Shown here: piece by piece, positions 37,940 through 46,560 of the stretch | How the letters are laid out: each line of letters begins with the position of its first letter | Numbering within the stretch: the first letter of the stretch is position 1 | NCBI GenBank assembly: GCA_035939775.1 | Contig: DASZFO010000104.1 | Location: forward strand, 1-57,945 | Length of the DNA: 57,945 nt | Origin: Pirellulales bacterium | Lineage (GTDB): Bacteria; Planctomycetota; Planctomycetia; Pirellulales; DATAWG01 | Direction of reading: 5' to 3' | Position numbers and translations under genes: made by a program | Notes under the pieces: generated by a model | Told to the model about the DNA's origin: nothing | Seen by the model: the letters and a program-made list of their open reading frames with translations, nothing else | Database searches by the model: none

Positions 37940-39087
37940 TACGCTGCCCGATACAGCGCCAACAACTCCGCCTCATCCACCTTACGCGGATTGAAGCTGC
38001 CGGTCCATTGCTTCGCCGCTTCGGCGGCCAGTTGCGGCAGCCGGTTCGGATCGACACCGCATTCGGAAAGTCGGCTTGGCAGCTCGGCATGGTGAGCCAA
38101 TTCGGCCACAAAGCCGGCCAGCCCGTCGGCCCCAGTCTCGGCGGCAGGAAAACCATTGCCCGCCGCCGTGCATTCCAACAGATCGTGATACCAGCCGTTC
38201 ACCTCCGCCCCGTTGAAACGGATCACGTGCGGCAGCATCAATCCAACCGCTTGGCCGTGAACGATCTGATAGTTGGTTGTGAGCGGATTGGCCAGGGCAT
38301 GGGCCGCCCCGAGCATCGAGTTCTCGATCGCCAGCCCGGCGAAGCACGCCCCGAGTTGCATTCCACTGCGGGCCGGCAGGTCATTCGGATCGTCGAGCAC
38401 ACGGGCAAAATTCTCGCCGAGCAACAACCACGCCTCGCGACTGAAAGCCAACGACGCCGGATTGCGCGACCGCGTGACGTAGGTTTCGAGCGCATGAGCG
38501 ATCGCGTCGATTCCGGTGAGCGCGGTCACGCGCCGCGGCTGCGTGACCGTAAGCGAGGGGTCGAGCAGGGCGATGCGGAATGCCGCCTTTTTGTCGCCGC
38601 AGGCCATCTTGACGTGCGATTGGGCGTCGGAGATCAAGGCGAACGACTGCGTTTCGCTCCCCGTGCCGGCGGTGGTGGGGACGGCGATCATCGGGAGCAT
38701 CGGCCGCGTGGCCTTGCCGACGCCCAAGTAATCCTGCATCCGCCCGCCGTTGGTGAACAGGAAGTTGATCCCCTTGGCGCAATCCATCGAGCTGCCGCCG
38801 CCGAGACCCACGAGCAATTCCGGCTCGTAGCGTCGGGCGAGCGCCAGCCCGGACTCGACATCGTCGGTAGTCGGATTCTCGGTGACGCCGTCGAACAAAT
38901 GCGTTTCGATCCCCGCCCGCCGCAGCGCCGCCAGCCCGTGCTCGGTGTGGCCCGCGGCGATGATGCCCGGATCGCTCACCACGAGTACGCGCCGCGCCCC
39001 GAGTTCGCCGGCCAATTCCCCCAGTGCATCGACCTTACCGGGGCCGAACACGATCCGCGTGCGAGGATGGAAGTCGAAGGGGATCAT
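37936..39087 (-). CDS. Iron-containing alcohol dehydrogenase
   Basis: 383 residues, ATG start. N-terminal NAD-binding domain: FDFHPRTRIVFGPGKVDALG, VLVVSDPGI and VGLGGGSSMDCAKGINFL. C-terminal metal-binding domain has His ligands in SMLGAAHALANPLTTNYQIV and HGQAVGLMLPH. Group III Fe-ADHs reduce aldehydes or oxidise primary alcohols with NAD(P)H. It lies downstream of an aldehyde dehydrogenase and an acyl-activating enzyme, so it may reduce the aldehyde to alcohol. The start is preceded by a heptamer array, and the stop lies inside another. Confidence 0.93.
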   Translation of the reverse strand: MIPFDFHPRTRIVFGPGKVDALGELAGELGARRVLVVSDPGIIAAGHTEHGLAALRRAGIETHLFDGVTENPTTDDVESGLALARRYEPELLVGLGGGSSMDCAKGINFLFTNGGRMQDYLGVGKATRPMLPMIAVPTTAGTGSETQSFALISDAQSHVKMACGDKKAAFRIALLDPSLTVTQPRRVTALTGIDAIAHALETYVTRSRNPASLAFSREAWLLLGENFARVLDDPNDLPARSGMQLGACFAGLAIENSMLGAAHALANPLTTNYQIVHGQAVGLMLPHVIRFNGAEVNGWYHDLLECTAAGNGFPAAETGADGLAGFVAELAHHAELPSRLSECGVDPNRLPQLAAEAAKQWTGSFNPRKVDEAELLALYRAAY

Positions 39088-39088
39088 C

Positions 39089-39123
39089 AGGGGCGAGGGG
39101 CAAGGGGCAAGGGGTGAGGGGAA
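39089..39123. repeat. Heptamer array AGGGGCA upstream of the iron-ADH gene
   Basis: Five units (AGGGGCG, AGGGGCA, AGGGGCA, AGGGGTG, AGGGGAA) sit directly before the iron-ADH start codon (39087) and replace any normal ribosome-binding region. Confidence 0.85.
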
Positions 39124-39189
39124 GCAAAGCGCACACGCAGCGAAATGCGCCGAATCGGCGGGTCAGTTGTCGGTATTACAATCATGGCG

Positions 39190-39221
39190 TGTTTCGCTGC
39201 GGCACGCGAAGCGTGCCCTAC
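39190..39221. repeat. REP-like hairpin donating the aldehyde dehydrogenase stop
   Basis: A perfect 7-bp hairpin GGCACGCGAAGCGTGCC (39201-39217) followed by CTAC, so on the minus strand the foot is GTAG-hairpin. Its TAG is the stop codon of the aldehyde dehydrogenase. Confidence 0.8.
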
Positions 39222-40663
39222 TTTCCCTCGCCCCTCATCCCTCGTCCCTCATCCCTTTGCAACGCCCGGGCGCGGAACAGGAAATCCACGATGTTTCCTT
39301 CGTGCGGCTGGAGCCAGTTGAGCTTGGTGGTGGGGATCGGGCCGAGGTTCAGGCGATCGATGTGCGTGGCGTCCGTGAGCGCTTGTTGGAAGGGTTCGTC
39401 GTTGGTGATCGCCGTGCAGACGAGGGTCGGACCAACCGCGTCGATCATCTGCTCCTGTGGGCATTTTACGACCGTCGCGAATGGGAACATGTATTCTTTC
39501 TTTGCAATCGCCGCCGCCGGCGAATCGCAATGCGCGACGACGGGCCGCACGTAGCCGTAGCGCTCATGCTCCTCAAGCCGCGGACCATAGGGACCGGTGG
39601 AATGCTCGACGCCGGATTCGCGCAAGTCGGCTTCGATGGCGTTCCAGATGCCGGTCGCGGCGGCGGGCACGGTGAAGGCCGCCAAACCCGCCTGCGGATC
39701 CTCAGGCGGCTTCGGCTCGATCGGCCCCAGCCGCTCGGCGAGCGCTGTGGCGATTTCGCGCGTGTGCCGCGAGGCCCAAACGCCCGAGCAATTGATGCAG
39801 CCGCGGCCGCTGTTGACGTAGATGCTTTCGACCATCAGGTCGAGATACTCAGGCCAACGATCGACCACGTCGTCCCCCAGCAGAATCTTGCTGAAGCCCG
39901 GACCGTGCGCCTGGACTCGCGGGTTCCCCTTGTAGCGATCGACGGTCGCCGTGCCGCCGAAGATCATGCTCCGATCGCAGCTTGCCAGCACTGCCGCTCC
40001 GACGTCGCCGCCCCCTGGATAGACCGAGATCGCTTCGGCCGGGATTCCGGCAGAAACAAACGCGGCCGCCATGCGATAGGGCGTCCACGGCTCTTGCGGA
40101 CCCGGCTTGAGCACCAGCCCAATCTGCATCGGAATCACGGGTAGCCAAAGCGTATGCACGCCGGGCGAGTTGGAAGGCAGCACGAGCCCGACGGCGTTCG
40201 TCTGCGCCTGAAAGCTGACGATCACGCCGCGATTCTCGACGCCGTAGCCGCGGCTCAAGATTTCCAGCGGCAGCCCGCGGGTCAGCGCGTCGAGCATCTG
40301 ATCCATGTGCGAGAGCACGAACAGGTTCTTCTGCATGTTCGCCCGGCACATGTGCTCGGGCAGACCGGTCGAGGCGGATTGCGCGCGGACGAATTCATCG
40401 GGCGACTGCGTGCCGTCGCCAATCGGCAGCGTGGCGTTGAGATAGAGTTCGCCGGCCTTCTTGACGCGGGCGATCAAGTCGTCAGTCGGAATCTCACGCA
40501 GCCGCTTGCGAGCGGTAGCGGCATGGCGCATATCGCGCTGCAACAGCCCGCCGTTCGCCTGACTCACCCGCGCGATCGGCTCGCCGGTGATGAAGTGAAC
40601 GACCTCGTCCTTCTCCAGCGAGTCGTACGGTTTGCCCCAACGCAAGACAGGGATGTTCAACAT
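39218..40663 (-). CDS. Aldehyde dehydrogenase family / LuxC-like acyl reductase
   Basis: 481 residues. The ALDH cofactor region GVIVSFQAQTNAVGLVLPSN then SPGVHTLWLPVIPMQIGLVL and the catalytic loop IYVNSGRGCINCSGVWASRH (Cys289 or Cys292) are clear. The SPGVHTLWLPVIPMQIGLVL part also recalls acyl-CoA reductases of the LuxC type. It is coupled to the acyl ligase by a TAATG overlap and followed by an iron alcohol dehydrogenase, so it may reduce an activated acyl group to aldehyde. The last residues (RDEGRGMRGEGK) come from a heptamer repeat array and the stop codon from a REP foot. Confidence 0.85.
   Translation of the reverse strand: MLNIPVLRWGKPYDSLEKDEVVHFITGEPIARVSQANGGLLQRDMRHAATARKRLREIPTDDLIARVKKAGELYLNATLPIGDGTQSPDEFVRAQSASTGLPEHMCRANMQKNLFVLSHMDQMLDALTRGLPLEILSRGYGVENRGVIVSFQAQTNAVGLVLPSNSPGVHTLWLPVIPMQIGLVLKPGPQEPWTPYRMAAAFVSAGIPAEAISVYPGGGDVGAAVLASCDRSMIFGGTATVDRYKGNPRVQAHGPGFSKILLGDDVVDRWPEYLDLMVESIYVNSGRGCINCSGVWASRHTREIATALAERLGPIEPKPPEDPQAGLAAFTVPAAATGIWNAIEADLRESGVEHSTGPYGPRLEEHERYGYVRPVVAHCDSPAAAIAKKEYMFPFATVVKCPQEQMIDAVGPTLVCTAITNDEPFQQALTDATHIDRLNLGPIPTTKLNWLQPHEGNIVDFLFRARALQRDEGRGMRGEGK
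39225..39259. repeat. Heptamer array coding the aldehyde dehydrogenase C-terminus
   Basis: Units CCCTCGC, CCCTCAT, CCCTCGT, CCCTCAT, CCCTTTG lie in frame and encode the Arg/Gly/Glu tail of the aldehyde dehydrogenase. It is related in complement to the array at 39089-39123. Confidence 0.85.
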
Positions 40664-41796
40664 TAGTACACTCCTACGGTCGTCGCCTCCGCGAGTTCAT
40701 GGAACGGCCGCACGCCGCTCACGCCGTCCCACGGGTATTTCTCGAAGGGCGGCTCGCGCTCTCCTTCATCCCGCTCGAGGAAACCGGGAACGAAAAACTC
40801 CTTGGTGAGCGTCGTGAGCTTCACGCGGCCGGTTTGACCGTAGCCGACAATCCGGTCGCCATCATTGAAATCGACGACTTCGATCACCGCTCGCGGCTGT
40901 GGGGCATAGTAGCTAATCTTGTAGTCTTCGTCGGCTGTGACCGGCTTCGAGGCGGCTAGGCCCATCAGCGTGTTGCCATAGGTCGGCGTCATGTACACGC
41001 CGTCGAGGAATTCTTCCGTAGCGAAGCGGGTCCATTGCGGGGTGAACTCGGTGCCTCCGGAGAAGATGCCGGTAATGCCGGACTTGCGGATGCTGGAGCC
41101 GCGCTTCTCCAGTTCGAGCGCCAGCGCTTCGAGCAGCTTCGGCGTGGTGAACATGCAGCGCACGTCGTGGCCGGCGCCGAGGATCGTGATCGCCTGATCG
41201 ATGCAGTGCTGCTTGTAGGCTTCGAGGTGCTCCATCCAGCCGCGCTTGATCAATTTGATGACCCATCGCGGATCGAGGTCGATGCAGAAGCAGATTCCGC
41301 CGCGATGCTGGGCGAGGTGCTCGATCGCCAGCCGCAGCCGCCGAGGGCCGGATGGGCCGAGCATCAGCCAGTTCGATCCTTTGGGAAAATACTCGACCGG
41401 CAGGCTCTCGCTGAACAGCGAATAGTCGATGCGGAAATCCTCGATCGCCACGCGGCTCTTGGGGATGCCGGTCGTCCCGCCCGTCTCAAACACAAAGATC
41501 GGCTTGTCGGCGAAGGCCTTGGGCACCCAACGGCGGACCGGCCCGCCCCGAAGCCATTCGTCCTCGAACGGCGGGAATTTCTTCAGATCGTCGTAGCCCT
41601 TGACCTCTTTGAGCGGATCGAATTTGAGCCGTGAGGCCATGTCGAGCCAAAACGGGCAACCCGTCGAGGGATGGAAATGCCACTGGACGGTCTCGTAGAC
41701 GTGGCCATCCAATCGATCTCGTGCGGAGCGGACGGCGGCCGTAACTTCTGGGGACAGTGCGACGGACGGCGGAGCGGTGGATCGATCGGCAGTCAT
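40663..41796 (-). CDS. AMP-dependent acyl ligase, PaaK/LuxE-like
   Basis: 377 residues from the ATG at 41796 (a longer frame opens at 41874; no clear ribosome-binding site decides). The adenylate-forming motif is present as FETGGTTGIPKSR. Later features include RCMFTTPKLLEALALELEKR, GIFSGGTEFTPQWTRF and VYMTPTYGNTLMGLAASKP, as in phenylacetate-CoA ligase and LuxE-type proteins. It should activate a carboxylic acid with ATP. Its stop overlaps the aldehyde dehydrogenase start, suggesting acid to acyl to aldehyde to alcohol conversion by three consecutive genes. The acid is unknown. Confidence 0.82.
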   Translation of the reverse strand: MTADRSTAPPSVALSPEVTAAVRSARDRLDGHVYETVQWHFHPSTGCPFWLDMASRLKFDPLKEVKGYDDLKKFPPFEDEWLRGGPVRRWVPKAFADKPIFVFETGGTTGIPKSRVAIEDFRIDYSLFSESLPVEYFPKGSNWLMLGPSGPRRLRLAIEHLAQHRGGICFCIDLDPRWVIKLIKRGWMEHLEAYKQHCIDQAITILGAGHDVRCMFTTPKLLEALALELEKRGSSIRKSGITGIFSGGTEFTPQWTRFATEEFLDGVYMTPTYGNTLMGLAASKPVTADEDYKISYYAPQPRAVIEVVDFNDGDRIVGYGQTGRVKLTTLTKEFFVPGFLERDEGEREPPFEKYPWDGVSGVRPFHELAEATTVGVY

Positions 41797-41928
41797 GAAT
41801 TCGACGGCTTCGGGTGGGATGCGAGGCGCTGCGGATGCGCGCGAGCCTCGCTTGCGGGTGGGATCGGCGGCCAAACCGCCTACCTTAGAAAATACCCGAC
41901 CGGCCAGACAAAAACAACTCGCCTGCGG

Positions 41929-41953
41929 GTAGAGAACGCCCTCTGTGGCGTTC
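41929..41953. repeat. REP-like single hairpin, GAACGCC family
   Basis: GTAG, then GAACGCCCTCTGTGGCGTTC, a perfect 7-bp hairpin. It sits in the gap between the FHA gene and the acyl ligase; a second, weaker palindrome GCCGACGC...GGCCGCG follows to 42009. Confidence 0.65.
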
Positions 41954-42009
41954 CGTCTGCATGGCCGACGCGAGCGATTTTTTCCGGACGCCGGCAGCGT
42001 CGGCCGCGT

Positions 42010-42669
42010 TTAGCGGCTTCGGAACAAGTTTTTCAAGGCCATGCTCGCGGCCTCCACGCTGTCTTTGGCATGCGGATGATGCGTAGGCCGCTTGTGGGCC
42101 GGCGCCGATTTGCTCGGATCGGCGGATGGCGTCGGCTGCTGCTCATCGTCCGCGGCAGGCCGCACGACGATCGTATCGTTCAGGTCAACGCCCGATCCCG
42201 TAACGGCGTCGAGCCGGACCGTGTCGCGCGAGGCAATGCCCGGCACTTCCTTCATCCATTCCATCACGTCGGCGTCGTCCTCGTCCTTAGGACCGGGGCG
42301 CTCGGCCGCCTCCTTCAGATCGAGAATCTTGGGACGCGCGACCGGTTGATTCGCCGAGGAAACGGCCGCGTCGCTGGTCTTGATCTCGACCTCGAAGCTC
42401 AACTGTCCAATGGTCAGGCGATCTCCCTGTTGAAGTTGGCGGTCGCCGGTGATTCGCTCGTGATTGACGAACGTGCCATTGCGGCTCTGCAGATCGCGAA
42501 CCACCGCCCCATCGCTCCCCACGAGCACAACGCAATGATTACGACTCACCAGATCGCTATTCGGGCGAAGCTGACACTCATCGCCGCGACCGATGAGAAA
42601 CTGCGGGCCAGGGATTCGCAGTTTCTGCCCGGCGTGCTTCCCTGAGACAACCTTGAAAGTGATTTGCAT
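42010..42669 (-). CDS. FHA domain protein
   Basis: 219 residues. The forkhead-associated domain occupies about residues 5-90: GPQFLIGRGDECQLRPNSDL with G27-R28, SRNHC with S42, N44 and H45, and LQSRNGTFVN with N64-G65. These are the residues that bind phosphothreonine. The C-terminal half is low-complexity and acidic (ERPGPKDEDDADVMEWMKEV). It should bind a phosphothreonine partner of a Ser/Thr kinase, abundant in planctomycetes; none lies in the window. It is apparently monocistronic. Confidence 0.92.
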   Translation of the reverse strand: MQITFKVVSGKHAGQKLRIPGPQFLIGRGDECQLRPNSDLVSRNHCVVLVGSDGAVVRDLQSRNGTFVNHERITGDRQLQQGDRLTIGQLSFEVEIKTSDAAVSSANQPVARPKILDLKEAAERPGPKDEDDADVMEWMKEVPGIASRDTVRLDAVTGSGVDLNDTIVVRPAADDEQQPTPSADPSKSAPAHKRPTHHPHAKDSVEAASMALKNLFRSR

Positions 42670-42852
42670 GCGCGCTTCCTCTATCGCACCGCTTCCTGAC
42701 CCCCGTTGGATGTTTACGGCGGCAAAACGACGCGTTCAATATAACAGGTAGAAAACCGTCGCAAAACGTTTTTGAATAAGTCGCGAAGATTGCGATGAGG
42801 AAGAAGAATACGTAGCGACGTTGCCAAAGCTTAACCGAAATCTATCAAAGAA

Positions 42853-43620
42853 TCAACGGCGAAAAGTCCAGTCCGCGGATGTGAATTTGCTTTCCGCGAG
42901 AATCCTGCTTCGCTCGGCAATGCGATTCCCGCCGGACGGCTGCTCCCACTCCAGATTCAATCGGTCGCGAAGGGCCGCCCGCAAGAGATTGGCTAGCGAT
43001 TTCGCCGCGATTTGATTTCCGGTAATTTCCGCTACGCCCCACAATTCGGGGGCGCTCGGCGACGTTCCAAGCAGAATACTGCCATGCTGCAGGATCGCCC
43101 CGCGATGACGGCGCTGCGCACTTCCGGCGATCTTGTGTTGGCCGATCAATAGATCGCCGACCGCCCGGCGCTCGAAGCAAAGGAACGGCAGCGGCGCGGC
43201 GCGGGGCGCCACATTTCGCAGTAAATGCGATTGGATTCCCAGCGCATCGAGGGCGGCGGCGAGCGCCTCGTGAGTTGCCAAATAGAGCCGCTCCGCATGG
43301 CCGGCCAGGCGATGCTCCGTCGGGATTGCGAGGCTGTATGTCAGTTCGCGATCGTGCAGAATCGCGCCGCCGCCGCTGGCTCGCCGCACGAGCGGGCAGG
43401 CGAGGCTCGCGAGATGCTCGCGGCGATCGGCTGCCGGTTGAAAGTAACCGAGCGAGAGCGTCGGCGCCGACCATTCATAGAACCGCAGCGTCGCCACACG
43501 TTCGGCCGCGGCGGATTCTAGCAGGGCCTCGTCGACCGCCATGTTCCAAGCGCCGTCGGCGGGACCGTGGAGAAAAAAGCGACACGGCAGTGCTGGCGAG
43601 TCGAATGACGTATGGCACAA
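42853..43620 (-). CDS. Lipoate-protein ligase/octanoyltransferase family (LplA/LipM type)
   Basis: 255 residues if translation begins at the TTG at 43620. The frame is open to a GTG at 43725, but those residues are a BIME-like repeat and a heptamer array. Family motifs: FFLHGPADGAWNMAVDEALL at the N-terminus, RRASGGGAILHDRELTYSLA (substrate site), and DLLIGQHKIAGSAQRRHRGA with the catalytic Lys. It attaches lipoyl or octanoyl groups to acceptor Lys residues; GcvH, encoded in the same direction two genes upstream of gcvPB, is the obvious acceptor. Biotin-type specificity cannot be excluded. Confidence 0.85.
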   Translation of the reverse strand: MCHTSFDSPALPCRFFLHGPADGAWNMAVDEALLESAAAERVATLRFYEWSAPTLSLGYFQPAADRREHLASLACPLVRRASGGGAILHDRELTYSLAIPTEHRLAGHAERLYLATHEALAAALDALGIQSHLLRNVAPRAAPLPFLCFERRAVGDLLIGQHKIAGSAQRRHRGAILQHGSILLGTSPSAPELWGVAEITGNQIAAKSLANLLRAALRDRLNLEWEQPSGGNRIAERSRILAESKFTSADWTFRR

Positions 43621-43624
43621 GGCC

Positions 43625-43698
43625 GTAGGGTGTGTCGAGCGCAGGGCTGACGCACCGGTGTCGCTCGATGCGTCAGCCCTGCGCTCGACGCACCCTAC
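43625..43698. repeat. BIME-like inverted repeat, GTAGGGTG family
   Basis: It starts GTAGGGTGTGTCGAGCGCAG and ends CTGCGCTCGACGCACCCTAC; the arms pair over about 20 bases with inner GGGCTGACGCA/TGCGTCAGCCC. It is followed at 43705 by a heptamer array that ends in the gcvPB stop. Confidence 0.9.
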
Positions 43699-43704
43699 AC
43701 GTAT

Positions 43705-43732
43705 TTGCCACTTGTCACTTGCCACTTGTCAC
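43705..43732. repeat. Heptamer array TTGCCAC at the gcvPB stop
   Basis: Four units (TTGCCAC, TTGTCAC, TTGCCAC, TTGTCAC). The last contains the gcvPB stop codon (TGA, 43731-43729 on the minus strand). Confidence 0.85.
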
Positions 43733-45186
43733 TTTTCCCGGCTCCAGCGGAGCACCGGCTGCCGCGCCGCCAGCACTTCGTCCGGCCGGCTGATCGTCGT
43801 GGTGTGTGGCGCTTCGTGCAATAGCTCGGGAGATTCCTCGGTGATGCGGAACAACGTTTCGGCGAAGGCGTCGAGCGTTTCCTTACTTTCCGTCTCGGTC
43901 GGCTCGATCATCATCGACTCGCGCAAGGTGAGCGGAAAGTACACCGTCGGGGCATGAAAACCATAGTCCAATAACCGCTTCGCCAAATCCATCGCCGAGA
44001 CACCGCGGTCCGATTTAAGTTTCGCGGCCGTCGCGACGAATTCGTGCAGGCAGCGATCTCCTTGCGGCACCGGTAGAATGTGCTTCACGCGGCTCAACAG
44101 ATAATTCGCGTTGAGCACCGCGTTCTCGGCAACGCTCTTCAATCCGGCCGGGCCGTAGGTGCGGATGTAGCAATACGCCCGAACCAGCACGCCGACATTG
44201 CCAAAAAAGCTCCGCACTTGGCCGATTGATTTCGGCCGATCGTAAACGAGCTTGTAGCCCGCGCCGTTGCGTTCGACGACGGGCGAGGGAAGATAGGGCT
44301 CGAGCTTGCCGCGGACTGCGATCGGTCCGGCTCCCGGTCCGCCGCCGCCGTGCGGGCCGCTGAACGTTTTGTGCGGGTTGAAGTGCATCATGTCGGCGCC
44401 GAAATCACCGGGGCGCGTGATCCCGAGAATCGCGTTCATATTCGCCCCGTCGAGATAGATCAAGCCGCCGCGGGCATGCACCTCGTCCGCGATCTGCCGC
44501 ACCTGCCGCTCGAACAGACCCAGCGTGTTCGGATTGGTGATCATGAACACGGCCACCTGGTCGTCGAGCTTCGCGCGCAGATCGTCGAGATCGACTAGCC
44601 CCTGCGGATTGCTCTTCACCGTGACCGCGTCGAATCCGGCCATCGCGGCACTGGCCGGATTCGTGCCGTGCGCACTATCGGGCGCGAGCACCTTTGTGCG
44701 CCGCTCACGACGATCGCGGAAATAGGCCGCGGCGACCATCAGGGCCGCCAATTCTCCCTGCGCCCCGGCGGCGGGCTGAAGCGATGCGGCGTCCAAGCCG
44801 GAAATCTCGACGAGAATCTGCTGCATCTCATACAAGAGCTGAAGCATTCCTTGCAGCGTCACTTCCGGTTGATAGGGGTGCAGATCCGCGATGCCGGGGA
44901 GCGAGGCGGCCTGCTCGTTCCGCTTCGGGTTGTATTTCATCGTGCAGGAGCCGAGCGGATAGAAATGTGTATCGACCGACATGTTCTGCGTCGAGAGATT
45001 CGCGAAGTGCCGCACGAGATCGGGCTCGGCCAGTTCCGGCAGCGGCGGCGGCGCGGCGGCGCGAAACGAGGCCGGCAGCAATTCGTCCAGCGGCGCCTCG
45101 GGCACGTCGCTCGGCGGAATCCGCATCGCCCGACGGCCGGGCTTCGACAATTCGAACAGCAATTGGGTTGCTCGGGTGTTACGCAT
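43729..45186 (-). CDS. gcvPB: Glycine dehydrogenase (decarboxylating) subunit 2
   Basis: 485 residues from the ATG at 45186, overlapping the gcvPA end; an open frame to 45609 is antisense-free but overlaps gcvPA and lacks resemblance. Motifs: FYPLGSCTMKYNPKRNEQAA, AHGTNPASAAMAGFDAV, LDGANMNAILGI, and the PLP Lys273 in HFNPHKTFSGPHGGGGPGAG. With GcvPA it forms the P-protein that decarboxylates glycine and transfers aminomethyl to lipoylated GcvH. The two-subunit form is common in many bacteria. It belongs to gcvT-gcvH-gcvPA-gcvPB in one direction. Confidence 0.96.
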   Translation of the reverse strand: MRNTRATQLLFELSKPGRRAMRIPPSDVPEAPLDELLPASFRAAAPPPLPELAEPDLVRHFANLSTQNMSVDTHFYPLGSCTMKYNPKRNEQAASLPGIADLHPYQPEVTLQGMLQLLYEMQQILVEISGLDAASLQPAAGAQGELAALMVAAAYFRDRRERRTKVLAPDSAHGTNPASAAMAGFDAVTVKSNPQGLVDLDDLRAKLDDQVAVFMITNPNTLGLFERQVRQIADEVHARGGLIYLDGANMNAILGITRPGDFGADMMHFNPHKTFSGPHGGGGPGAGPIAVRGKLEPYLPSPVVERNGAGYKLVYDRPKSIGQVRSFFGNVGVLVRAYCYIRTYGPAGLKSVAENAVLNANYLLSRVKHILPVPQGDRCLHEFVATAAKLKSDRGVSAMDLAKRLLDYGFHAPTVYFPLTLRESMMIEPTETESKETLDAFAETLFRITEESPELLHEAPHTTTISRPDEVLAARQPVLRWSREK

Positions 45187-46549
45187 GAAGCATCGATCTT
45201 CGAGGCTGATGACTCGCGGCGAAAGCGGTGAAGGCGTCGATTTCTTGCCGAGTGCGTTTCTCGGTGACACAGACCAAGAGACAATCGGATAGTTCCGGAT
45301 ACCACCGACCGAGCGGCACGCCCGCGAAGAAGCCGGCGTCGAGCGCGTCGGCCAAAAACTCATCGATCGCGTCGGCCGAGTCGCGGACGACGAACTCCTT
45401 GAACGTCGGCCTATCGAACGCCGCGGAGAACCGATCGCCGCGCGTGAGTTGCGACAGGGCATAATGCGCCTTTCGCAGGCACGACTCGGCCAGCTCGCGG
45501 ATGCCGTGTGGACCGAGCGCCGCCAGATACACCGTCGCGCGCAGCGCGAACAACCCCTGATTGGTGCAGACGTTGCTCGTGGCCTTTTCGCGGCGGATGT
45601 GCTGCTCACGGGTTTGCAGCGTCAGCACCCAGCAGCGTTTTCCGCGGCGATCGACCGTCTGCCCGGCGATTCGCCCCGGCATCCGGCGAACGAATTGCTC
45701 GCGGCAAGCCATGATCCCCAGATACGGCCCGCCGAACTGCATCGCCGTTCCAAGAGATTGCCCTTCCGCGACAACAATGTCGGCTCCGCAATCTCCCGGC
45801 CGCTTCAGCAGGCCGAGGCTGAGCGGATCGACCGCAACCACTAGCAGCGCCCCACGCTCGTGCGCTGCCTTGGCCAGCGAGTCCATATCCTCGACGCAGC
45901 CGAAAAAGTTCGGCTGCTGGATCACCACGCAGGCCGTGTTGTCGGTGATTGCTCGGGCCAAATCCTCGGGCGAGACCGTTCCTTCCGGCGTGCCCACGGC
46001 GACCACTTCCACGTCGAGATTCGCCAGATATGTAGCGATCACCTGCCGATATTCGGGATGCACGCTGCGGGCGACGACCACTCGCCCGTGCCGCCGCGTG
46101 ACTGAAATGCTCATCAGCACAGCCTCGGCCGCCGCGCTACCGCCGTCGTAGAGACTGGCATTCGAGACGTCCATGCCCGTGAGCTGCGCGATGAGCGTTT
46201 GGTATTCGAAGAAGGCTTGCAGGTTGCCCTGGCTTGCCTCGGGCTGATAGGGCGTGTACGAAGTATAGAACTCACCGCGCGAGGCGACGTAATCGACGAC
46301 CGCGGGAACGAAGTGATCGTAGCTGCCGCCACCGAGAAAGCAGACCTTTTGCCCCGCCGCGACGTTCTTGGTCGCCATCTCGCCCATGTGGGCAGCCAAC
46401 TCGATCTCCGATAGCGCGGGCGCGATGTTCAACTCGCGCTTCAATCGCAGCTCGGGCGGGATTTGCGCGAACAACTCCTCGAGCGACGCGACGCCAATCG
46501 CTTCGAGCATTGCTCGTTGATCGTCAGCCGTATTGAGGATGTAGCCCAT
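45179..46549 (-). CDS. gcvPA: Glycine dehydrogenase (decarboxylating) subunit 1
   Basis: 456 residues, ATG start. N-terminal MGYILNTADDQRAMLEAIGV, then SYDHFVPAVVDYVASRGEFY with the YTPYQPEASQGNLQAFFEYQ motif, all typical of the GcvP subunit 1 family. NVCTNQGLFALRATVYLAAL is also conserved. It pairs with GcvPB (the PLP-binding subunit) to decarboxylate glycine in the glycine cleavage system. It lies between gcvH and gcvPB, with an 8-base overlap to gcvPB. Confidence 0.96.
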   Translation of the reverse strand: MGYILNTADDQRAMLEAIGVASLEELFAQIPPELRLKRELNIAPALSEIELAAHMGEMATKNVAAGQKVCFLGGGSYDHFVPAVVDYVASRGEFYTSYTPYQPEASQGNLQAFFEYQTLIAQLTGMDVSNASLYDGGSAAAEAVLMSISVTRRHGRVVVARSVHPEYRQVIATYLANLDVEVVAVGTPEGTVSPEDLARAITDNTACVVIQQPNFFGCVEDMDSLAKAAHERGALLVVAVDPLSLGLLKRPGDCGADIVVAEGQSLGTAMQFGGPYLGIMACREQFVRRMPGRIAGQTVDRRGKRCWVLTLQTREQHIRREKATSNVCTNQGLFALRATVYLAALGPHGIRELAESCLRKAHYALSQLTRGDRFSAAFDRPTFKEFVVRDSADAIDEFLADALDAGFFAGVPLGRWYPELSDCLLVCVTEKRTRQEIDAFTAFAASHQPRRSMLHA

Positions 46550-46560
46550 GCGTTATTCTT

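Noticed and set aside
42853-43725. Extended start of the lipoate-ligase gene at 43725
   Set aside because: The first 35 residues are encoded by a BIME-like repeat and a heptamer array.
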